Origin: Bacteroidales bacterium
Lineage (GTDB): Bacteria > Bacteroidota > Bacteroidia > Bacteroidales > FEN-979
NCBI GenBank assembly: GCA_023229525.1
Contig: JALNZC010000031.1
Location: 1-47,296, forward strand
DNA: 47,296 bases
Direction: 5' to 3'
Positions 40,751 through 47,296 of this stretch are shown here, piece after piece. A program made the position numbers and the translations under genes. Under the pieces are notes generated by a model. The model was given only the letters and a program-made list of their open reading frames with translations, ran no database searches and was not told the DNA's origin. Within the stretch, counting starts at the first letter, position 1. Every line of letters starts with the position of its first letter.

Positions 40751-41840
40751 ATGATAGCGCAAGACCAACTGAAGGATCTTGAAACAAGGCTCGATGCCTT
40801 GAGGAGGTATCTTTGACATCGATACGAAACTTTCACTGATAAAAGAAGAAGAGGAGCTCACGCAGGCGGCGGATTTCTGGAATAATCCCAAACCAGCCGA
40901 ACTGGCACTTCGATCCATCCGCGATAAAAAAAACTGGACCGACGCATGGCAGAATGCCGCTACAGGTTATGAGGAGCTCATGATAACGTGGGAATTTTAT
41001 CTTCAGGGACATGCCACCGAACAGGATCTGGAGGAACCGTTCCACAGAACACTGGGGCTGATCGAAGAACTGGAATTCCGGAATATGCTGAGTGGCGAAG
41101 AGGACAAACTGAGCGCCATTGTCCAGATCAACTCCGGCGCGGGGGGTACTGAAAGCCAGGATTGGGCTCAAATGCTCATGAGGATGTACATCCGTTACGG
41201 TGAAAGGAACCGATTCAAGGTGTCAGAGGTTGACTTCCAGGAAGGCGATGTAGCCGGCCTTAAATCGGTTACCCTCGAAATTGAAGGCGATTATGCTTAT
41301 GGCTATCTCAAAGGGGAGAATGGCGTACACCGGCTGGTAAGACTTTCACCCTTCGACTCCAACCACAAGCGGCATACCTCTTTTGCCTCGGTTTATGCCT
41401 ATCCGATCATCAACGACGATATTGTGATCGAGATCAATCCTTCGGAAATTTCCTGGGATACCTTTCGTAGTAGTGGTCCCGGCGGACAAAATGTAAACAA
41501 GGTCGAAACGGCGGTACGGTTGAAACATGAACCTACCGGAATTGTGATCGAATGTCAGGAAACCCGTTCACAAGGTCAGAACCGTGAAAAAGCCCTGAAA
41601 TTGCTGAAGTCGCAACTTTACGAGATCGAACTGCGCAAGAAACGGGAGAAAATCGCCGTGATCGAAAGCGGGAAAAAGAAGATCGAATGGGGCAGCCAGA
41701 TCCGCAGCTATGTGTTGCATCCTTATAAAATGGTGAAAGATCTCCGTACCGGGGTGGAAACCAGCGATACACAGGCTGTACTCGATGGTGATCTAACTGA
41801 ATTTATCAAGGCTTACCTGATGGAATTTGGAAGTGCCTGA
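40751..41840 (+). CDS. prfB: Peptide chain release factor 2 (programmed +1 frameshift)
   Basis: RF2 releases the finished peptide at UGA and UAA. Translation starts at 40751 and reads 21 codons to CTT (40811-40813). It then meets an in-frame TGA (40814-40816) directly preceded by AGGAGGTATCTT, the classic RF2 slippage site with an internal Shine-Dalgarno. A +1 shift continues at GAC (40815) to the stop at 41840, giving 362 aa, normal for RF2. The codon-recognition loop is SPFDSN (RF2-type SPF) and the catalytic GGQ is in SSGPGGQNVNK. Low RF2 increases frameshifting, which is autoregulation. A minus-7 promoter motif lies 27 bp upstream. Confidence 0.96.
40800..40817 (+). promoter_or_regulatory. 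RF2 recoding signal
   Basis: AGGAGG (internal Shine-Dalgarno, 40802-40807), TAT, slippery CTT, and stop TGA followed by C, the poor-termination context. Spacing is as in the known prfB sites. Confidence 0.93.
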
Positions 41841-41850
41841 AAGCTGGTAA

Positions 41851-41935
41851 AGGATGCATGGTCGCTTCGCTCCCGATGCAGGATGCAGGATGCAGGATAT
41901 AGGACGCAAGATACAAAATGCTGGATACTGGATAA
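41851..41935 (+). repeat. 7-bp GATGCAG array after prfB
   Basis: GGTCGCTTCGCTCCCGATGC then GATGCAG units, GATATAG, GACGCAA, GATACAA and GATACTG, in 7-bp register. It starts ~11 bases after the prfB stop codon. Confidence 0.8.
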
Positions 41936-41972
41936 ATCTAAAATCTGAAATCGTAAATCGTTTATCATAAAT

Positions 41973-42326
41973 ATGTTACGGATTTACCATAACCCGCAAT
42001 GTAAAAAGTCCCGCGCCGGTGTTTTATATCTGCAGGAATACATGGATAATTTTGAAGTGGTTGAGTACATGAAAATCCCATTTACTGAAAAAGAGCTCGA
42101 AAAATTACTGATCAAACTGAACAAAAAGCCGGTTGAAATTGTCCGGACACAAGAAGACTACTATAAACATAACCTGAAAGGAAAACATTTTGAAGATCAT
42201 GAATGGGTAAAGATCCTGGTTCAAAACCCAAAACTTATTCAGCGCCCGATTGTCGAAACCAGATACAAAGCCATTATCGGCGACCCGGCTGAAAATATTG
42301 AAACATTGCTCCAATCGTCGAAATAA
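41973..42326 (+). CDS. ArsC/Spx-family (arsenate reductase-like) protein
   Basis: A 117-aa thioredoxin-fold protein. The N-terminal segment IYHNPQCKKSRAG contains the catalytic-type Cys in the N-P-x-C-x-x-S-R motif of glutaredoxin-linked arsenate reductases, and RPIVETRYKA has the conserved R-P. The order of segments (KIPFTEKEL, DHEWVKILVQNPKLIQRPI) matches the ArsC/YfgD branch. It would reduce arsenate or act in redox control; no other ars genes are nearby, so a detoxification role is unproven. Confidence 0.9.
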   Translation: MLRIYHNPQCKKSRAGVLYLQEYMDNFEVVEYMKIPFTEKELEKLLIKLNKKPVEIVRTQEDYYKHNLKGKHFEDHEWVKILVQNPKLIQRPIVETRYKAIIGDPAENIETLLQSSK

Positions 42327-42400
42327 CCGGAGGAATGAAAAGATATTACGCTGAAACACCGATCATTAAACTTTTAAAATATTAATTAAAATATAGCTTT

Positions 42401-43798
42401 ATGAAAACACGCATTGAAAAAGACACCATGGGACCGATTGAGGTTTCTGCGGACAAATACTGGGGCGCCCAGACACAACGGTCGCTCGGTAACTTTAAAA
42501 TCGGGGAACCCGGTTCCATGCCTAAGGAGGTAATCCGGGCCATGGCCATTCTCAAGAAGGCAGCCGCCATGGTCAATAACGACCTGGGAGTGTTGACCAC
42601 CGGGAAAAAAGACCTGATCGTTAAGGCCATTGACGAAATTCTCGAAGGAAAGCTCGATGACCAGTTTCCCCTGGTTATCTGGCAAACTGGTTCAGGAACC
42701 CAGACCAACATGAACCTCAACGAGGTGATCGCAAACCGTGCCCATGTCCTGGGTGGCGGAGTGCTGAACGGTGAAGGAAAAACGATGATCCACCCCAACG
42801 ATGACGTGAACAAATCACAGTCGTCCAATGACACCTTTCCGGCCGCTATGAGCATTGCGGGTTACAAGATGATCATCGAGACCACCATCCCCGGGGTGGA
42901 ACAACTGAAAAATACCCTTTCCGGAAAGGCAGATGAATTCAAGGAAATCGTAAAAACCGGACGTACGCATCTGATGGATGCCACACCGCTTACCCTGGGA
43001 CAGGAATTTTCGGGATATGTTTCACAACTCGATCATGGGCTAAAAGCATTAAAAAACACCCTCCTCCATCTTTCGGAACTGGCGTTGGGAGGAACGGCCG
43101 TGGGGACCGGTTTAAATGCCCCGAAAAATTACGACGTGCTGGTCGCCAAAAAAATTGCCGAACTCACCGGTTATCCTTTTATTACAGCTCCGAATAAATT
43201 TGAATCGTTGTCGGCACACGATGCCATGGTGGAGACATCGGGCGCATTGAAGACCCTCGCGGTCAGCCTGATGCACATTGCTTCCAATATACGGCTTTCC
43301 TCCTCTGGACCGCGTTGCAGTATCGGTGAGATCCTGCTTCCCGAAAACGAACCTGGTTCAAGCATCATGCCCGGTAAGGTAAACCCCACCCAATGCGAAG
43401 CCATGACCATGGTCTGCTGCCAGGTTGTCGGAAACGATGTTGCCATAAATATCGGTGGGATGAACGGGCATTTCCAACTCAATGTTTTTAAACCCCTGAT
43501 GATCTCCAATTTGCTTATGTCGGCCCGCCTGCTAGGAGATGCCTGTGTTTCCTTCAGCGAGAACTGTGCCAATGGAATTGTGCCCAACCTCGCAGCCATT
43601 AACCGGAATCTTGAAAATTCCCTGATGCTGGTCACCGCCCTGAATCCCAAAATCGGGTACGATAATTCCGCGAAAATTGCCAAGAAAGCCCACAAAGAAC
43701 ACAAAACGCTGCGGGAAGCTGCACTGGAATCCGGATTGCTCACTGACGAAGAATTCACCCAACTGGTGGATCCGAAAAAGATGATTGCACCGAAATAA
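42401..43798 (+). CDS. fumC: Fumarate hydratase class II
   Basis: FumC interconverts fumarate and L-malate in the TCA cycle. The 465-aa length is normal. Family features in order: MGPIEVSADKYWGAQTQRS (~9-27), TGSGTQTNMN (~98), TGRTHLMDATP (~187), and the superfamily signature GSSIMPGKVNP (~316-326) with the flexible loop and catalytic Ser. No membrane or signal segment. A repeat array begins directly at its stop codon. Confidence 0.96.
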   Translation: MKTRIEKDTMGPIEVSADKYWGAQTQRSLGNFKIGEPGSMPKEVIRAMAILKKAAAMVNNDLGVLTTGKKDLIVKAIDEILEGKLDDQFPLVIWQTGSGTQTNMNLNEVIANRAHVLGGGVLNGEGKTMIHPNDDVNKSQSSNDTFPAAMSIAGYKMIIETTIPGVEQLKNTLSGKADEFKEIVKTGRTHLMDATPLTLGQEFSGYVSQLDHGLKALKNTLLHLSELALGGTAVGTGLNAPKNYDVLVAKKIAELTGYPFITAPNKFESLSAHDAMVETSGALKTLAVSLMHIASNIRLSSSGPRCSIGEILLPENEPGSSIMPGKVNPTQCEAMTMVCCQVVGNDVAINIGGMNGHFQLNVFKPLMISNLLMSARLLGDACVSFSENCANGIVPNLAAINRNLENSLMLVTALNPKIGYDNSAKIAKKAHKEHKTLREAALESGLLTDEEFTQLVDPKKMIAPK

Positions 43799-43922
43799 GC
43801 TCGCTGCGCTCGCGGATGAAGGATGCAGGATGCAGGATGCAGGATGCAGGATCCAGGATACAAGATGCAGGATTCTCCCCTCTCCTTGAGGAGAGGGGTC
43901 AGGGGGTGAGGTGGATGCAGGA
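43799..43922 (+). repeat. 7-bp GATGCAG array and hairpin after fumC
   Basis: GCTCGCTGCGCTCGCGGATG, then GATGCAG units, the same CCCCTCTCCTTGAGGAGAGG hairpin as at 40676, TCAGGGGGTGAGGTG and one more GATGCAG. It lies between convergent fumC and the WYL gene. Confidence 0.8.
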
Positions 43923-43929
43923 TAAATAG

Positions 43930-44853
43930 TTATGCAAGAATCTCTTTGCTTCCTGTGCTTTTCCTGATCGCACTGCAATGAATATTTACCACCTTTTTGA
44001 TCAGCTTTTCCGGGGAAATGATGGAGACCGAATCACCATAAGAGAGAATCTCCATGATCAGGTCGTAGGTGATCAGCAACTTTAAGGAAATCCGTAATCC
44101 CTCTTCATTGTCAGCAAGGATGGTCTGAGATTCATGGATGGGGTAACTCTTAATATACTTTCCCTGCTCAAAATCAAAGGATAACCGGATCTCCTCGGGC
44201 TCAGCGCCATCCGGATTTATAACCCCAAAACAGAACCGGAAAATCTCATCGACATCGAAATTCTGAGGATAATCGAACCTTTTCGGAGTAATCTCGAAAT
44301 CGAATATCCGGTCAAGACCAAAAGTTTTTATCCGGGTTCCGCTTTGCTCACGGGCCAGAAGGTACCACCGGCCTTTAGCCTCTTTTAATGCCAGTGGGGC
44401 TACAAACCGTTCCGTTGGTTCATCATCCAGGAATTTCTGATAAACCAGGTTGATTATCAACCGGCCCTTAATGGCATGCAGAAGTCCGTAAAAATGTTGG
44501 GTACCATGGGCTAATCGCTTTTCAAAGAACATGTACTTTGAAACATCAGTCACCATTTTCAGTGAGTTAATCGTATCGATGGATTCGAGCATCCTGTTGT
44601 TCATTTCATTTTGCTGGTCATCGATGATCTGATATACTTTAAGTGAAAAATCGTACTGGATATCTACCTTGAAAAGGCTGCGGATCTCATTCAGGTCACG
44701 CTGAAAGGTGCGGGAAGAAATGGCACACAGGTAGTCATTGAGTTCAGCTTCACTTTTCATGAAATCATAGATCTCTTCGTACGATGCCACCTTCATCCTG
44801 CGTAATGCTTTGATGATTGTCAGATATCTGAAAAAATAGTCCTTCTTTGCCAT
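43930..44853 (-). CDS. WYL-domain transcriptional regulator
   Basis: A 307-aa protein. The N-terminal ~70 residues are a winged helix-turn-helix (YEEIYDFMKSEAELNDYL, SSRTFQRDLNEIRSLF). The middle (~120-200) is a WYL domain (APLALKEAKGRWYLLAR, FGLDRI), and the rest is a WYL C-terminal region (LSFDFEQGKYIKSYPIHESQ). WYL proteins bind nucleic acids or nucleotide ligands and often control accessory or defence genes; here the neighbour genes give no clue to the target. Cytosolic. Confidence 0.92.
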   Translation of the reverse strand: MAKKDYFFRYLTIIKALRRMKVASYEEIYDFMKSEAELNDYLCAISSRTFQRDLNEIRSLFKVDIQYDFSLKVYQIIDDQQNEMNNRMLESIDTINSLKMVTDVSKYMFFEKRLAHGTQHFYGLLHAIKGRLIINLVYQKFLDDEPTERFVAPLALKEAKGRWYLLAREQSGTRIKTFGLDRIFDFEITPKRFDYPQNFDVDEIFRFCFGVINPDGAEPEEIRLSFDFEQGKYIKSYPIHESQTILADNEEGLRISLKLLITYDLIMEILSYGDSVSIISPEKLIKKVVNIHCSAIRKSTGSKEILA

Positions 44854-44947
44854 AGGGAACCTATTTACTGCTATACAACTTTAAAATTACACTAATTCGT
44901 ATACCCGCGAGTCCTGCGGCCATCACCTGGAATTTCCCCGGATAATA

Positions 44948-45184
44948 TCAATCTTCCTTATATTTTTTCCAGACCAGTTCCTTTTCATCATAATACCAGG
45001 GATCATCAAAGTTCTCGTTGATTTCCGTCCAATCAATGGTTCTGCTAGTCAGTGTGTCAAAAATATCATAAAACATTTGATGGTTTTGTCCAAACGAAAT
45101 GGCTTCCTCAATAGTGGGAAATTCAATATCTCTTTTTCTTCCCCGATCTGTTGCTGTAACAACGTATGGCATCAATAAATACAT
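44948..45184 (-). CDS. Small hypothetical protein, 78 aa
   Basis: A 78-aa acidic protein rich in D, E, W and Y (DIFDTLTSRTIDWTEINENF, DDPWYYDEKELVW). No signal peptide or membrane segment and no recognised family. The reading frame is well composed and lies alone between the WYL gene and the GT39-like gene. Could start at M5. A real but uncharacterised gene is likely. Confidence 0.55.
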   Translation of the reverse strand: MYLLMPYVVTATDRGRKRDIEFPTIEEAISFGQNHQMFYDIFDTLTSRTIDWTEINENFDDPWYYDEKELVWKKYKED

Positions 45185-45402
45185 GGCTCATGAAAATTTA
45201 ATAGTGAATGAATTGTTTTATCCAATAATGTTATCATGGCAAAATTAATGCATACCTACGCCAAAATATGACGTGGTCTGGAAAAATCTATATATAAGGT
45301 TTGCTGTTTCGTCCCTAACGGTTTATTCTCATGGTATTCTCCAACCTTAACCGCTCCCTCGATTGGATTATCATTTTTTGGGCGTCCCGCCGGATGAGGT
45401 CT
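45185..45402. other. Spacer of about 218 bp
   Basis: Nothing recognisable beyond low-quality short frames. No terminator hairpin of note. Confidence 0.4.
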
Positions 45403-46953
45403 TCAAGGGGGAAATATCATATCCTTCTTCAGGTTTATCAACCGATAAACAAAAGCTTTCCGAACAGTATCCTGCCCGCGGAGGATGCAGATTGTGTCAG
45501 ATGGAAGAATCATCTCAAATAAAGATCCATATAGCGCTACCGGATCTTCATAATCATCGCTAAGGGCAATATACCAGGCATCACTGCCTCTTTTCAGATT
45601 TCCACGCTGTTTATTGATCCAGAAATATTTATGGATTCGTTCAAGTGTCCCCAGCGCATATACCGTTTTATCGATTTTACGGGCTACATAGTAATCAAAA
45701 TTTGCAGCCGGAAACCACCGGAAGGTCAACAGCGGAGAATCTTTGTCAATGAGAAAATTATCTTCATTCCATTTGGATAGAACGCTGAATTTATCACCCA
45801 GTTGTTTCCATCCGTACATATCGAGAGAAACGTCTTCCACCTTCCAGCGTTTTACCGGAATCCATCCATACCGGATTTGTCCTACACCCCCTACGGCAAC
45901 TCCCGCCAGTAACGTGAGGGAAAGGATAACCGGCCAAGGGATAAGTTTCATTTTCCGGGCATTGAGTGGCGGGTCAGACAGGTACGCTGCGCCGATCAGG
46001 ATCAAACCGAGGTATGCAGGGCCGGTCCAGTGCGGTAAAGTACTGCGGAACAAAGAGAAAGCAAGGAAAACCAACAGGAGTGGAAGACTGGTCCATAGGA
46101 TCAACCATTTGTAAGGCCTCTCCAGGAAATTCCGTTTCCGTATTAATGCCACAAGGGCCAGGATAATGATCACGACATTGACGGGATTATTATAAAAAAT
46201 CTGTCCGACTACTTCGGTAAAAAAATATTGGGGTTGGATACCCGATTCCGTAACCCCCACCCGGCTTTCATGAAAAGTAAAACTGATGAAATCATTTTCG
46301 GCATTCCAGAATATCACGGGTAAAAAACAAAGGATGGCCAGCACAAAAGCGCCCCAGGTTTCCTTTGCCTGAAACCATTTCCGATTATAAAATAAAATGT
46401 AAAAAAAAGTTCCCACCACCAAAAAAATCGCATGATACTTTGATAATAAAGCCAATCCTGTCGACAATCCGGCAAAAAGCAGAAAATTCCGGCTTGTATA
46501 CGTCAGCTCTGGATCAGGAAGCGATTTCACCAGGAAATAGAGGGTAAGCAACCAGAAAAACACCTGGGGTCCATCGGGTAGAATGAATGTCCCCGAAAGA
46601 ATAAACCCATAAAAAGAAGCGGTGTACAGAAAAGCTGCATATAATCCCGTAAGGGGATTCTTGATCTGCCGGCCGATCAAAAATATCAATCCCGTACTCA
46701 GCGTACCACAAACAACAGCAGCCAGCCGCAGAAAAAATTCACTATCGAAACGCAGATTCAGGGTAAAGAGTTGGATCACCAATCCGACCATAGGAGGATG
46801 ATCAAAATGGCTTAGCGCAGGAAATTTTGCATAAGTCCAGTAATATACTTCGTCGTTTCCCAACTCGATAAAACCGGCAATAAATCCGCGAGCAACTGCT
46901 GAAAGTACCAGCAAAATGACCAGGGTGATATATATTCTTCGGTTAGAGGGCAT
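45403..46953 (-). CDS. GT39/ArnT-like integral membrane glycosyltransferase
   Basis: A 516-aa protein with about eleven hydrophobic segments in its first ~345 residues and a soluble C-terminal part. The GT-C motif is clear: an acidic pair in the first loop (ELGNDEVYYWTYAKFP) followed by SHFDHPPMVGLVIQ, typical of PMT_2/dolichyl-phosphate-mannose-type transferases. It would move a sugar from a polyprenyl phosphate donor to a lipid or protein in the envelope; donor and acceptor cannot be told. A TACATTTG promoter motif lies 30 bp upstream. Gene stands alone. Confidence 0.92.
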   Translation of the reverse strand: MPSNRRIYITLVILLVLSAVARGFIAGFIELGNDEVYYWTYAKFPALSHFDHPPMVGLVIQLFTLNLRFDSEFFLRLAAVVCGTLSTGLIFLIGRQIKNPLTGLYAAFLYTASFYGFILSGTFILPDGPQVFFWLLTLYFLVKSLPDPELTYTSRNFLLFAGLSTGLALLSKYHAIFLVVGTFFYILFYNRKWFQAKETWGAFVLAILCFLPVIFWNAENDFISFTFHESRVGVTESGIQPQYFFTEVVGQIFYNNPVNVVIIILALVALIRKRNFLERPYKWLILWTSLPLLLVFLAFSLFRSTLPHWTGPAYLGLILIGAAYLSDPPLNARKMKLIPWPVILSLTLLAGVAVGGVGQIRYGWIPVKRWKVEDVSLDMYGWKQLGDKFSVLSKWNEDNFLIDKDSPLLTFRWFPAANFDYYVARKIDKTVYALGTLERIHKYFWINKQRGNLKRGSDAWYIALSDDYEDPVALYGSLFEMILPSDTICILRGQDTVRKAFVYRLINLKKDMIFPP

Positions 46954-46982
46954 GGTCAGCTAATAAGTGGGTATGATTATAG

Positions 46983-46990
46983 CAAATGTA
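46983..46990 (-). promoter_or_regulatory. -7 promoter element of the GT39-like gene (TACATTTG)
   Basis: Perfect TAnnTTTG on the minus strand, giving a ~24-nt leader. Confidence 0.5.
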
Positions 46991-47105
46991 CGTTTGGCCT
47001 CCGGTGCGGATATTGCATCGCAGCTGCGTCTCGAGCCGCACAGGCCTATCGCACATCCAAAGCTCTCGCCAAGGCTGCTTATGCAACATCCACACCTCCG
47101 TATAA

Positions 47106-47187
47106 CTTTATCTAGCATCCAGTATCCAGCATCCGGAGCGAAGCGACCTTTATCCTGTATCTTGTATCCTGCATCCTGTATCTGTCA
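47106..47187 (-). repeat. 7-bp array (minus orientation) at the IS boundary
   Basis: CATCCAGTATCCAGCATCC, GGAGCGAAGCGACC and TATCCTG/CATCCTG units form the reverse of the GATRCAG family and end where the IS3-like element begins. Confidence 0.8.
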
Positions 47188-47296
47188 ATGACTGAAATAG
47201 GTTGACCAAAATTAGGGTAAAAAAGTCAATTTATGAAAGCAGAGAAAAAAATTAAACGACAGAATCGGATTTTTAGTGAAGAGATCAGGAAGCAGG
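47188..47296 (+). mobile_element. Left end of an IS3-like insertion sequence (runs off window)
   Basis: TGACTGAAATAGGTTGACCA starts at about 47188 and is followed by a transposase start codon. The sequence resembles left terminal repeats of IS3-family elements of Bacteroidota. The exact boundary and the target repeat cannot be fixed from one end. Confidence 0.5.
47233..47296 (+). CDS. Transposase OrfA-like, N-terminal 21 residues (partial)
   Basis: ATG at 47233 opens a frame to the window edge: MKAEKKIKRQNRIFSEEIRK. The basic start and F-S-E-E-I-R-K motif are those of IS3-family OrfA helix-turn-helix proteins, which bind the element's ends. Only 21 residues are visible, so the family call is tentative. 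Confidence 0.5.
   Translation, partial: MKAEKKIKRQNRIFSEEIRKQ

Noticed and set aside
40980..41840. prfB starting at 40980
   Set aside because: This omits the N-terminal domain; the frameshift site and upstream codons at 40751-40817 give a full-length RF2.
1..47296. tRNA or rRNA genes
   Set aside because: None recognised by eye; a covariance-model search would be needed to exclude a tRNA in the spacers.

Overview
The window looks like a chromosomal segment from an uncultured member of the Bacteroidota. The evidence is the SprA translocon gene, at least five proteins with type IX secretion (T9SS) C-terminal sorting domains, TlpA/DUF4369-type thiol-disulfide proteins, the ruvA-sprA-gcvH-vanZ gene order and several TAnnTTTG (-7) promoter motifs. 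No rRNA or tRNA gene was recognised. Everything rests on reading the sequence and on remembered family knowledge; no database search was run.

Layout. 1-3.4 kb is a degenerate accessory patch: two tandem DUF1016/YhcG-type nuclease genes (one cut by the window edge), a 3' relic of a third copy, an intact ORF6N gene and an ORF6N pseudogene. 3.4-18.3 kb is a run of five minus-strand genes for secreted T9SS cargo: two small paralogs, a 709-aa protein, a GH13 amylase-like giant and a 1553-aa multidomain adhesin-like protein. 18.9-20.8 kb is uvrC, flanked by two direct copies of a ~207-bp inverted-repeat element. 21.2-31.3 kb is a minus-strand operon: tlpA-like, ruvA, sprA, gcvH and a vanZ-like gene that appears frameshifted at its 3' end. 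A second TlpA-like lipoprotein follows, divergent from a GH38 alpha-mannosidase homologue that has lost key active-site residues and is coupled to a GT87-like glycosyltransferase. From 38 kb on are ordinary housekeeping genes: yceI-like, recX, prfB with its programmed +1 frameshift, an arsC-like gene, fumC, a WYL regulator and a GT39-like glycosyltransferase. Among them lie a spanin-like lipoprotein gene, a broken antitoxin gene and, at the right edge, the start of an IS3-like element.

The genes connect in two ways. SprA is the outer-membrane channel of the T9SS, and the five sorting-domain proteins upstream are expected cargo. The TlpA-like proteins, GH38 homologue and glycosyltransferases are envelope or periplasm proteins.

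The most unusual feature is the density of intergenic repeats, in at least five families: an 8-bp GTGAGNTN family (mostly 5' of minus-strand genes), a 7-bp GATRCAG family (mostly just 3' of genes), an 11 x 11-bp array, a ~207-bp MITE-like element with nested palindromes, and a ~50-bp leader motif found upstream of unrelated genes. The strongest functional surprise is the GH38 homologue with both the nucleophile Asp and a zinc-ligand His substituted.
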